From assembly GCA_003990745.1 (NCBI GenBank), contig RBNI01003071.1:1-16732 (forward strand): a DNA stretch of 16,732 nt, written 5' to 3'. Origin of the DNA: Jimgerdemannia flammicorona (Eukaryota; Mucoromycota; Endogonomycetes; Endogonales; Endogonaceae). Positions 1 to 8,421 of this stretch are shown here, piece after piece (positions within the stretch are counted from its first letter, which is position 1; each line of letters opens with the position of its first letter). The notes below the pieces were generated by a model. That model saw nothing but the letters and a program-made list of their open reading frames with translations, was not told where the DNA came from and made no database searches. Position numbers and translations under genes: made by a program.

Positions 1-10
1 AAAAAAAAAA
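1..10 (+). other. Poly(A) run at window edge
   Basis: Ten A's directly precede the truncated LINE copy that begins at 11. The poly(A) may be the tail of another LINE to the left, into which copy A inserted, or an A-rich target site. The flank needed to decide is outside the window. Confidence 0.4.
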
Positions 11-1234
11 GGGAGGAGCTTCTCCTTGGTTGGCAGGATAGTAGTCTTGAATGTGTATTGGCTGTCCAAATTGTGATATCTGGGTTATCATCTGGATTTC
101 CTGGGGTGGGTGGTGCAGTGGCTGAAGAAGATGGTAGAAGGGTGGATATGGTATGGAAGGCATCTGCAGATTGGATGGAAAACTTTAGTGATGAGGACTA
201 CTGATGGAGGCCTAGGGCTGGTGGATTTCAGATGCTGACTGAAGGTACTTCGGGGTTGGTGGGGGTACCGGATGTTAGAACTTGGTGAGGAGGGTTGGGG
301 CAGGCTGGCCATGGACAATTGGGAGGTCTGGTTCTGCCCCCGTGGTGAGGTCTGGAAGGATATGCGGGGCTTGATTCAGATTAGAAGTATAGGTAGGCTG
401 CAGTTTAAGGGGTTCTGGTGGGGTATTGTAGAGGCCTGGCTGGCCATAGGGTTAGCAGGCCGAGAGATAGAGGTGGGTGAGAACCCTGAGCAAAGATGGT
501 GGCAACTGGGAGAGCTGCGCATTGGTGGCCATAGTCTGAAGGAGTAGTCTTTGAGCAAGGTGACAGAGTGGATAAGGTCTGGCCCTCTGGAGAGATGGCC
601 ACCTGGTTAGCAGAGGGCTGGTATTGGCGAGGACTGGGAGTGGGCTCGAATTTGGAATTAGGGAGCCTCAGTATGCAAGATGGTACCCCCCAAGTACTGG
701 GAGGTTTGGTGACGATTCTTAAGTCGTAATGTGATGCTGAGCTACTGGACTGGCTGGATGGAGGTTGATGGCTGTCAGAACTGTGAGTGGTGTAATGAGG
801 TGGATGGAGGGGTCATTCAGATGCCAGAACATATTCTGGGGGCCTGCCCAGGTGTGGAAGGGTTTTGGCAGAGCTTGGAAGGGTACTGGGACCCAGAGAG
901 GCACAGGGCAGAGGATCTGGCCAGCCTGGTGGTCAAGCGCTGGCTGGTTGGGGAGATTGGTGATATATGGGGGGGCCTAGGCCGAGTTTTGGGGGTCTGG
1001 GTCCTAATGGCAGTATATTGGCGGTGGATCTTTGAACAGAACCTGTGGATGGGGATTGGGGAGATGGTGGAGCAGTAGAGGTGGCTTGTCCAGGAGGTGG
1101 TTCAGGGGTGGTGGCATCAGGGGAGATGGCTTCAACCAGGGGCCATAAAAAAGGTACAAGAAATTGTACGGCAGAGTCGAGGGTTCCTGGTGTTGGATAA
1201 TAGTAGAGTAAGATGGAAGGAAGGAGTTGGATGA
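11..1234 (+). pseudogene. LINE ORF2 C-terminal remnant (end of RT, zinc knuckle)
   Basis: One reading frame runs from the truncation point to the inferred true stop TGA at 1232-1234. It encodes the region after the RT catalytic core (FSLVGRIVVLNVYW, then the GGLGLVDF segment) and a C-terminal Cys/His knuckle (CQNCEWC ... PEHILGAC) resembling the zf-RVT type. In-frame stops are at 74-76 (TGA), 236-238 (TGA), 545-547 (TAG), 608-610 (TAG), 659-661 (TAG), 710-712 (TGA) and 1076-1078 (TAG). Several sit where the sister copy has Trp: 608 and 659 are TGG to TAG, and 710 is TGG to TGA. No frameshift is seen. It is a dead fragment; any open stretch here should not be called a gene. Confidence 0.85.
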
Positions 1235-1345
1235 AGGGTTCCACCTCTGTATATTTTATGATGTTAGTAGTGATTTGTGTTCTTTGTAATTGTACTAGAT
1301 AACTTGTAATAAAGGAGTCCAAGAGACTATAAAAAAAAAAAAAAA
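11..1345 (+). mobile_element. 5'-truncated L1-like LINE (copy A, subfamily 1)
   Basis: This stretch aligns with 5865-7199 at a constant offset of 5854 through the whole coding part, with no net insertion or deletion. Over the first 120 aligned bases I count 8 differences, all transitions. It starts abruptly inside the RT region of ORF2, as expected for incomplete target-primed reverse transcription. It ends with AATAAA (1308-1313), the tail motif GGAGTCCAAGAGACTATA and a 15-base poly(A) (1331-1345). The copy cannot move by itself because it lacks ORF1, endonuclease and the catalytic RT motifs. Confidence 0.92.
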
Positions 1346-1392
1346 GGAGAGATGGCAGGGCTTGTGGAGTGAGAGAGAAGGGGGTGCTGATG
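1346..1392 (+). pseudogene. Left piece of older LINE fragment C (ORF2)
   Basis: These 47 bases lie between the poly(A) of copy A and the 5' end of element B. Read in the frame of the fragment at 7213-8344, they stay open and run directly into it when B and one copy of the target duplication are removed. They would encode the linker just before the RT domain. Identification rests on this continuity and on the duplicated site, not on a recognisable motif. Confidence 0.6.
1380..1392 (+). repeat. Left target-site duplication of LINE B
   Basis: GGGGGTGCTGATG here matches GGGAGTGCTGATG at 7200-7212 (12 of 13). The right copy directly follows the poly(A) of B, exactly where a LINE duplication should be. 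Including the two preceding A's the match is 14 of 15, but those could belong to the tail. Confidence 0.75.
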
Positions 1393-1574
1393 CAGGGTGA
1401 ATAGGACTTCTTTTGCTCAAACCACTTGGAGCGAGCTAAGCCACACAGACATCTTTCAGTGAAAGACAACACATTTTCAAGTTTTTATTTCGAACATACT
1501 GGTGAACATCGTGCGGCAGGAGTCTACCTACAAGGCACAATAAGTTTCGGAGAAAACCATTAAGTTTTGGTGAC
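1393..1574 (+). promoter_or_regulatory. 5' leader / probable internal promoter region of LINE B
   Basis: These 182 bases between the duplicated target site and the ORF1 start are less G-rich than the ORFs. They should hold the internal promoter a full-length LINE needs, but I see no clear TATA box or other core element. Confidence 0.5.
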
Positions 1575-3443
1575 ATGGCTAGTCAAGAATCCCCTAGCTC
1601 TGAATGTCTGGAGAGAAGGAGGCCTGGTCTGGGCCTTCCTAAAAGCTTTGCAGCTACTGCAGGGGCTGGTGTGGCTGCTAAAAGAGCTGGTGGACAGGGG
1701 AGGACTGGTGGGCTTGAGGCCTGGCATATGGTGGTTGAGAATAGGAGGACTGCAGCTAGGCCCATGGGGGTTGGACAGGGGGGGCATAGTGTTGACAGGG
1801 GGAGGGGTCAGGTTACAAGTCAGGTGACAGGTCAGGTGGCTGGCAGGGGACAGGGGTCTGGTGGTGTGACGCTGGGGACTAGTTCTTCTGTGGCTGGGCA
1901 GGTGGCTGGAGAGAGGACTGCTGGTGGCACAGCAATGCCTGGAGGGACGACTATAGGGGTTTCAGGGACCAAGGGAAAGGTGACTCTGGCAGCAGGAACA
2001 GGCGAGCTGGTGGTGAGGCCTTTCTTCCACAAATCAGTATCGACGTGGGCAGTTTCGGCGAATTTTCTGAGATTGGCGATGTCCGCAAAGGAGGTGCTGA
2101 GACTGGTGGGGGAGGAAGTGGCTGGGGCTGAATCCTTGAAGTTTATCCCTTTGGCAGAGGCTGTGGAGATTGGATTTGTGGAGGAGGATGCGATGGTGAA
2201 GGCACTGGAGAAAGGGATGGTGGTCAAGGGTGTCCGGATTGGAATGGCGAGGTATCTGAGGTGGGATCCGTGTGCTGTTCAGCTGGTGGTGGAAGGATTG
2301 CCAACATTGGGCAGACAGGAGACCAAGGAGATGGTGGTAGAGGCACTGGGAGGATATGGCGAGATGGTGGACTTCGGGTTTATGTTTTGGGAGGGCACCA
2401 AATTGAGGAATGGCAACTGCGAGGTGATGCTGCGACTGGAAGGCAAGGAGGCTACTGGGCTGGGCCATGACTGGCCTAAGGGGATCCGAATTGGGGGGCA
2501 AGAGTGCAAGGTGTGGAGGAGGAAGGGAGCAGAACTGGAGGAGGAAGAGTTGGCGATTGCTCTGGAGAAGAGGGAGGCTGCCAAGGAGCTGCAAAAGAGG
2601 AAGTGGGAGGAGTATGCCAAGGATTGGGTCTGGATCGAGGCTGATGGCAAGCGGAAGAGGTGGCGGAAGGGAAACTGAGAGCATCTGCAGGCGGCCATTC
2701 AAGGAGCAGCAGTAGAAGAGGAGGTAAGAGTGGAAGTGGCCAAGAATCAGATGGAAGGAGTGGAGGCAGTAGAGGTGTCTTTTTCCCAGCTGGGTGGTAT
2801 AGAGGACTCAGCACATGCGCCAGTAAGAGGAAAATGGGCAGATAAGGAGGAGGTTGGTGGAGGAGGCTTTGGGGTGGATGATGAAGTAGTGCTGGAGACT
2901 CAGGTGGAGGATACCCATATGGCTGGGGTGGCGAATGTTCATTGGGAGTGCCCTGAAGCTGGTGAGGTTATTCACTTGGAGAAAGTTGCGAAGGAGGATG
3001 AGCTGGTTGATGTGGCTTCTGATGTATCAGCAGATAGGGAGCAATTGCAAGAGCTGAGCAGGACCCCCAGGCCATCAACTCCTGGGCCCCTGGTGATGAC
3101 GGCAGAGAGCTGGTATCAGGCAGTACTCGAGGAGCTGGCAGAGGAAGACATTAAGGAAGTGGATGTGTTTCAGGGATCTCAGGAGGCTTGGGAGGGATTT
3201 CTCAATGTAACGATGTATGGGCCTAAGCTGGTGACAGCAATGGTGGCTGCCCTTCTGGATGATGAGGGATATGATGTTGATGAAAGCAGGATGGCCGACA
3301 TCAGGAGGGTGGCAACAGAGAGAGTGAACCTATTCTGCGGCAGTGCGAATGGTGATTGAATCTGGAGGACAATTTGTGAGGACCAGCGAGAAATCATTAG
3401 AGGAAGGGCTGAGAAGGTGGTAGCGGTTCCAGATGAGCTTTAA
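1575..3443 (+). pseudogene. LINE ORF1, RRM-like RNA-binding protein, two in-frame TGA
   Basis: LINE ORF1 proteins coat the element RNA. The ATG at 1575 has G at -3 and G at +4, a good eukaryotic start context. Residues 1-145 are low complexity, rich in Gly, Arg and Gln. Residues ~165-225 and ~233-315 look like two RRM folds; the second begins VQLVVEGLP and contains the YG turn and a GNCEVMLRL strand. A charged, probably helical segment follows (residues ~317-365). In-frame TGA codons at 2676-2678 and 3357-3359 interrupt the frame, which otherwise runs to TAA at 3441-3443 (622 codons). Homology to the ORF1 of element D continues past the second TGA, so both TGAs are damage. No CCHC knuckle is obvious. 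RRM assignment is by eye. Confidence 0.8.
1808..1843 (+). repeat. Three 12-bp tandem units in ORF1
   Basis: TCAGGTTACAAG, TCAGGTGACAGG and TCAGGTGGCTGG follow one another and keep the frame, encoding three Gln-Val-x-x tetrads (QVTS, QVTG, QVAG) in the low-complexity N-terminal part of ORF1. Confidence 0.7.
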
Positions 3444-3458
3444 ACAATTCCTTTAATA

Positions 3459-6400
3459 ATGATGAATAACATACATATACTATCAATCAATGTCAATGGA
3501 CTGCGGGATGGTGTTAAAAGACGGTGGCTTTTCAGATGGCTTAAAGTCAGGAGGTATGATGTGGTGTTTCTTCAGGATGTTCGGGCTTATGACGAGTCAG
3601 ACTATGAGATGTGGAGTAAAGAATGGTATGGTGGAGCAGGTTGGAATAAGCAAGTGGGCATCTTAGTTGGTGTCGGTAAAGGGGAGCTGGTGGAGGTAGA
3701 GATCTATGGTGACAGATTGATCTGGGGAAGACTAAAGGGTGGGGCAGGTGATGGGTTGACAGTCAGCTCAGTTTACCTCCCTGCAGTTGGCAGAGAGTGA
3801 AAGCAATGGGTTGAGAGATGACAGGCCTGGGAGGGTCGGGAGGTGGTTACTTTAGACATTCTGGGGGGGGACTTCAATATGGTGCGTGATCGTATGCTAG
3901 ATAGGTCTCATGGTAGAGCAGGAGTTGTGGTATCCTCTGGACTTTCTCAATGGCTTCAGGTGGAGCATGACATAGGGCTGGTGGATGGCATGCAACAATG
4001 ACAGGGAGATAAGTTGGGACCCTTCACTCAGTGGCATTCAGTTGGAACAACGTTGGTTGGGACATGGATAGATTGGGTACTGGTGGCTGAGCACTAGGGC
4101 AATATACTGGACACTGCTGAGGTGTGCTGGTGCCCTTGATCTGATCACTGGGGAGTGGAGGTTTGTGGATGATTCCAGGCAGCAAGCAGCAGTGAAGGGT
4201 GCTGGCACCTCAATGTAGCCTTACTCAGAAGAAAGGAGGAGAGGGACAATTTTGTGACAGTTATGAGATGGGAAGTTTTGCAATGGCGGAATAAAGGGCA
4301 GGTGATATCTGAGTAGTGGGGTAAATTCAAATACTTGGCTGGTGCCTACTGGCGTGATGTGGGAGAAGTGGCAGGGAAGGAACAGAAGGACAAGGAAAGA
4401 AGAGTAGAGAAGGGGCTGAGATGGCGATTGAAGCTTTTGGAGGAGGGGAACTTGTCTGGAGTAGTATGCCACCATTTGGCATTGGAGGTGGCAGAGCTGC
4501 AGGCAGATTTAAGAGTATCAGAGACCAGGGTGGTGGATGGTCTGCTGGCCAGGCTGCACGCTAGGTGGTTGGAAGAAGGAGAGAGGCCAACAAGATATCT
4601 ATCTGGTGTTCTGAAGGCCAGGAGAGTATGACATAGCTGGGCATCAGTACTGCATGAAGATGGCATGGAAGTCTCTGAGATTGCTGAGATGTTAGGGGAG
4701 ATGTCTGGTCAATGGCAAACTCTTTGGCAGGATGGAGGGGAACAAGCTGAAGAGGCTGGACTTGGGGAGGTTGGTGACAATATGGTGACTAATTGGCCAG
4801 TAATAGCAATTCCTGAGATAGGGGAGGCAGTCATGGGGGAGATGTCTCTAGATGAGGTATTGGAAGTACTGAGGAAGACATAGACTGGTTCATCTCCTGG
4901 GGAGGATGGGTTGCCTTGGGAATTCTGGAAGGAGTTCAAGGCCGAGTTTGGTGACTGGTTGGTAGAGATAGCCAATGCTGTTCTGAAGGAGAGTAGCTGG
5001 ATTGGCAATGGGTCCTTGGGGCTGGTTTTTCTGCTTTATAAGGAGAAAGGAGATCAATGAGTGTGGCATAATTGGAGACCTATCATGCTGCTTAATGTGG
5101 ATAGAAAGTTGGTGTCAAAGATTCTAGCAGGGAGGATGCAGCAGTTTATTGGTGTGCTAGTTGGGGAAGAGCAGCGAGGATTTGTCAAGGGGAGGCAGAT
5201 CAGAGATAGTACTGCTTGGGTACAGAATGTTTTAGAGGGCTGTAGGAGCTGGCAGGTAGATGGACAGATGATCTTTCTGGATCAAGAGAAGGCCTATGAC
5301 AGGGTGCGGTGGAGTTACCTGGAGGCCATTCTTAGGAGGGCAGAGTTTGGTGTAGTAGAGGCAGGGTGACTGATGGACTTGGTACGGGGATGCCGAGCAG
5401 CAGTAATGATGAATAGATGGTGTGGACCAGAGTTTACCTTAGGGAGAGGGGTACCACAGGGGGATCCTCTCTCCCCCCTTCTCTATATACTTTCTCTAGA
5501 GCCTTTGCTGGTATGGCTGAAGGGGCGATTCTCTGGACTGTGGATGGGAGATGTGGTCTAGCAGTTGGGCGCCTTTGCAGATGATATGGTAGTAGGGTTG
5601 GGTAGCCGGGAAGATGTAGCAGTACTGCAAGAAGGGGTAGGGCAGTATAAGAGGCTGGCAGGGGTGAAGTTGAATTGGGGCAAGTGTGAGACAATGGAAC
5701 TTAGTGCCGGCCTGGGGGGACATGGACAATTTGGACAATTGGTGGCTACAGGGAGTGCTGTTCGCTATCTGGGCATTTGGTTCTCAGTATATGGGACAGT
5801 CTTGCCAAGGGAGTGGTGGTATGGACTACTTCAGAAGTTGGAAGGCTCATTGACGAGTTGGTCAGGGAGGAGCTTCTCCTTGGTTGGCAGGATAGTGGTC
5901 TTGAATGTGTATTGGCTGCCCAAACTATAGTATTTGGGTTATCATCTGGATTTCCTGGGGTGGGTGGTGCAGCGGCTGAAGAAGATGGTAGAAGGGTAGA
6001 TATGGCATAGAAGACATCTGCAGATTGGATGGAAAACTTTGGTGATGAGGACTACCGATGGAGGCCTGGGGCTGGTGGATTTCAGATACCACCTGAAGGT
6101 ACTTCGGGGTTGGTGAGGGCACTGGATGTTGGAACTTGGTGAGAAGGGTTGGGGCAGGCTGGCTATGGACAATTGGGAGGTCCAGTTCTGCCCCCATGGT
6201 GAGGTCTGGAAGGATATGCATGGCTTGATTCGGGTTGGAGGTGTAGGTAGGCTGCGGTTTAAGGGGTTTTGGTGGGGTATTGTCAAGGCCTGGCTGGCCA
6301 TGGGGTTAGCAGGCCCAGAGATAGAGGTGGGTGAGAACCCTGAGCAAAGATGGTGGCAACTGGGAGAGCTGCGCATTAGTGGCCACAGTCTGAAGGAGTA

Positions 6401-7088
6401 TTCTTTGAGCGAGGCGACAGAGTGGATAAGGTCTGGCCCTCTGGAGAGATGGCCACCTGGTTGGCAGAGGGCTGGTATTGGCGAGGACTGGGAGTGGGCT
6501 TGAATTTGGAATTGGGGAGATTCAGTATGCAAGATGGTGCCCCCCAAGTACTGGGTGGTTTGGTGGCGATTCTTAAGACATAATGTGATGCTGAGCTATC
6601 GGACTGGCTGGATGGAGGTTGATGGCTGTCAGAACTGTGAGTGGTGTAATGAGGTAGATAGAGGGGTCATTCAGACACCAGAACATGTTCTGGGCGCCTG
6701 CCCAGGTGTGGAAGGGTTTTGGCAGAGTTTGGAAGGGTACTGGGGCCTGGAGAGGTATAGGGCAGAGGATCCGGCCAGCCTGGTGGTCAAGCACCAGCTG
6801 GTTGGGGAAATTGGTGACATATGGGGGGGCCTAGGCTGAGTTTTGGGGGTCTGGGTCCTGATGGTGGTACATTAGTGGTGGATCTTTAAACAGAACCTGT
6901 GGATGGAGATTGGGGAGATGGTAGAGCGGTAGAGGTGGCTTGTCCAGGAGGTGGTTCAGGGGTGGTGGCATCAGGGGAGGCGGCTTCAGCCAGGGGCCAT
7001 AAAGAAGGTGCAAGAAATTGTACGGCAGAGTTGAGGGTACCTGGTGTTAGATGATAGTGGGGTAAGATGGAAGGAAGGAGTTGGCTGA
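3459..7088 (+). pseudogene. LINE ORF2: AP-type endonuclease, reverse transcriptase, zinc knuckle
   Basis: This encodes the enzyme that nicks the target and copies element RNA. The 1,210-codon frame holds, in order: endonuclease (SINVNGLR from residue 9, FLQDVR with Asp40, GGDFN, SDHWG ending near 4155), a linker, RT (SPGEDG near 4895, NWRPI, LDQEKAYD near 5280, VPQGDPLSP 5451-5477, FADD 5574-5585) and a Cys/His knuckle (CQNCEWC from 6627, His 6684, Cys 6699). It starts 15 bases after the ORF1 stop in the same frame. I count 20 premature stops (12 TGA, 8 TAG, no TAA) at 3798, 3819, 3999, 4095, 4137, 4170, 4314, 4629, 4881, 5058, 5367, 5559, 5928, 5997, 6114, 6501, 6837, 6873, 6930 and 7032, and no frameshift. 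The end at 7088 is chosen because element D keeps homology (GVG / GIG) up to this point. Confidence 0.9.
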
Positions 7089-7199
7089 AGGGTTCCACCT
7101 CTGTAAATTTATGATGTTAGTAGTGGTTTGTGCTCTTTGTAATTGTATTAGATAGATCATAATAAAGGAGTTCAAGAGACTATAAAAAAAAAAAAAAAA
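7089..7199 (+). promoter_or_regulatory. 3' UTR, polyadenylation signal and poly(A) of LINE B
   Basis: AATAAA lies at 7161-7166. It is followed by the tail motif GGAGTTCAAGAGACTATA and a poly(A) run to 7199. The same arrangement is found at the ends of copies A and D. The short inverted pair AGTT/GACT (AGTC/GACT in A and D) can form a 4-bp hairpin just before the poly(A). Confidence 0.85.
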
Positions 7200-7212
7200 G
7201 GGAGTGCTGATG
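7200..7212 (+). repeat. Right target-site duplication of LINE B
   Basis: GGGAGTGCTGATG directly follows the poly(A) and matches 1380-1392 at 12 of 13 positions. Confidence 0.75.
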
Positions 7213-8344
7213 AGACGGAGATTGCTGATACACTTTGTGGATACACTAGAAGAGTGGGGGCCACCGCAAGTAGCTGGACTGGGTAACTTGATCTTACTAG
7301 TGCAGGGAGAAGAGATCCAAAGTGTCCTGGCAGCAACTAAACTAGGGATGGCGCCAGGGGAGGATGGATTACCATCAGACTTCTGGAAGAAGATAGTAAA
7401 TGTCCCTAGAGTTTTGGGTGAGATGGCTGCTTTCTGTGACCATGTCCTTCAGAGCAATGAGTGGGTTGGAGAGCAGGATCTTGGGCTGGTAGCCTTATTA
7501 TACAAAGACAAGGGGCGGAGGGAAGACTGGAAGAACTAGAGGCTGATCATACTTCTGGACATGGACAGAAAGATGGTGACTAAGGTGATTGTCGCAAGGC
7601 TGCAGAAAGTTGCCCAATAGGTGCTGGGGGAGGAGCAGCAGAGATTTGTTGGGGGCAGACTTATAAGAGATGGGACTGCATGGGTTCATGGTGTGATTGA
7701 AGGGGCCCAGGCCTGTGGCCTGGATAGAAGGTTGGTCTTTTTGGACCAGGAGAAGGCTCATGACTATGTATGGCGGGTGTGGCTGGACAAGATATTGGAC
7801 TGAATTGGGGTTCCCCCTAGGTTTAGGGCCTCTATATTATATCTGCTAGAGGGAAGTCGGGCAGCTCTGATGTATAATGGTCACTGTGGGAGGGCATTTT
7901 CCTTGGGAAGAGGGGTTCCTCAGGGGGACCCTCTGTCCCCTATTCTTTATGCCCTTTCACTGGAGCTGTTGATGGATAGGATTCGCCAAAAAGTGGCAGG
8001 ACTCTCTATATATGGTATAGTGTGGAAGGTGGGGGCCTTTGCTGATGAGATGGTGGTTGGACTTAGGTTTATGGCAGATGTAGCAGCACTTCAGGAGACT
8101 ATGGAATGATATGTGGCTCACTCGGGGGTGAAGCTCAACTGGCATAAGTGTGAGACAGTGGTGCTAGGGAATGGGCTAGTGAGTGGGGACGTCATTGGAA
8201 CAATTGTCCCTACTGGTGAGGTGGTGTGGTATCTGGGCATCTTCCTTTCTGTATATGGTTCTGTCTTGCCATGAGTGTGGTGGGAGAGCAGGGTGAACAT
8301 TTGGGGGGAGGCTCTTCGAGGATGGGGAGGCTGCTATATCTCTA
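7213..8344 (+). pseudogene. Older LINE fragment C, RT domain (subfamily 2)
   Basis: One frame encodes an RT core related to but distinct from that of B: APGEDGLPSDFW, LDQEKAHD (about 7741-7764), GVPQGDPLSP (from 7912) and a catalytic box FADE (8038-8049) in place of FADD. In-frame stops are at 7537-7539 (TAG, at the Trp of NWRPI), 7618-7620 (TAG), 7801-7803 (TGA), 8107-8109 (TGA) and about 8272 (TGA, where element D has CGA). It ends abruptly after the YLGIF and GRGWGG segment where element D begins on the other strand. The last ~130 bases are roughly 90% identical to the complementary stretch of D near 9670-9800, so C and D belong to one subfamily. Its left continuation is 1346-1392. Confidence 0.85.
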
Positions 8345-8353
8345 TTTTTTTTT

Positions 8354-8421
8354 ATAGTCACTTGGACTCCATTCCTTTATTAATACCCATCTATCCCATA
8401 TAAATACAATGATCCCACCCC
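8354..8421 (-). promoter_or_regulatory. 3' UTR and polyadenylation signal of LINE D
   Basis: Read on the minus strand, AATAAA (plus-strand TTTATT at 8376-8381) is followed by AGTCCAAGTGACTATA and the poly(A). The layout is the same as in copies A and B, which fixes the orientation of D. Confidence 0.8.

Larger units (their letters stand above)
1393..7199 (+). mobile_element. Full-length L1-like LINE (element B, subfamily 1)
   Basis: About 5.8 kb with leader, two ORFs, 3' UTR and poly(A), flanked by a 13-base target-site duplication. ORF1 has an RRM-like RNA-binding region. ORF2 has an apurinic-type endonuclease, an RT with an FADD catalytic box and a C-terminal Cys/His knuckle. No RNase H domain is evident, which fits the L1 group better than the Tad1 or I groups; the clade is an inference and needs a tree. 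All coding damage is by point nonsense changes, and the frame is otherwise kept throughout, so this is a fairly young but inactivated insertion. Confidence 0.93.

Noticed and set aside
933..1472. Minus-strand open frame of 179 codons
   Set aside because: It crosses the poly(A) of copy A and the insertion boundary, so it cannot be a single gene.
3459..7088. Alternative genetic code with TGA or TAG read as Trp or another amino acid
   Set aside because: The same positions are TGG or CGA in sister copies, both TGA and TAG replace the same Trp codon, and ordinary stops (TAA, TAG) end the ORFs. Mutation explains it.
8330..8345. Target-site duplication of LINE D
   Set aside because: The sequence before the T run has no convincing partner at 11300. 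The other end of D is separated by the LTR element and lies outside the window.
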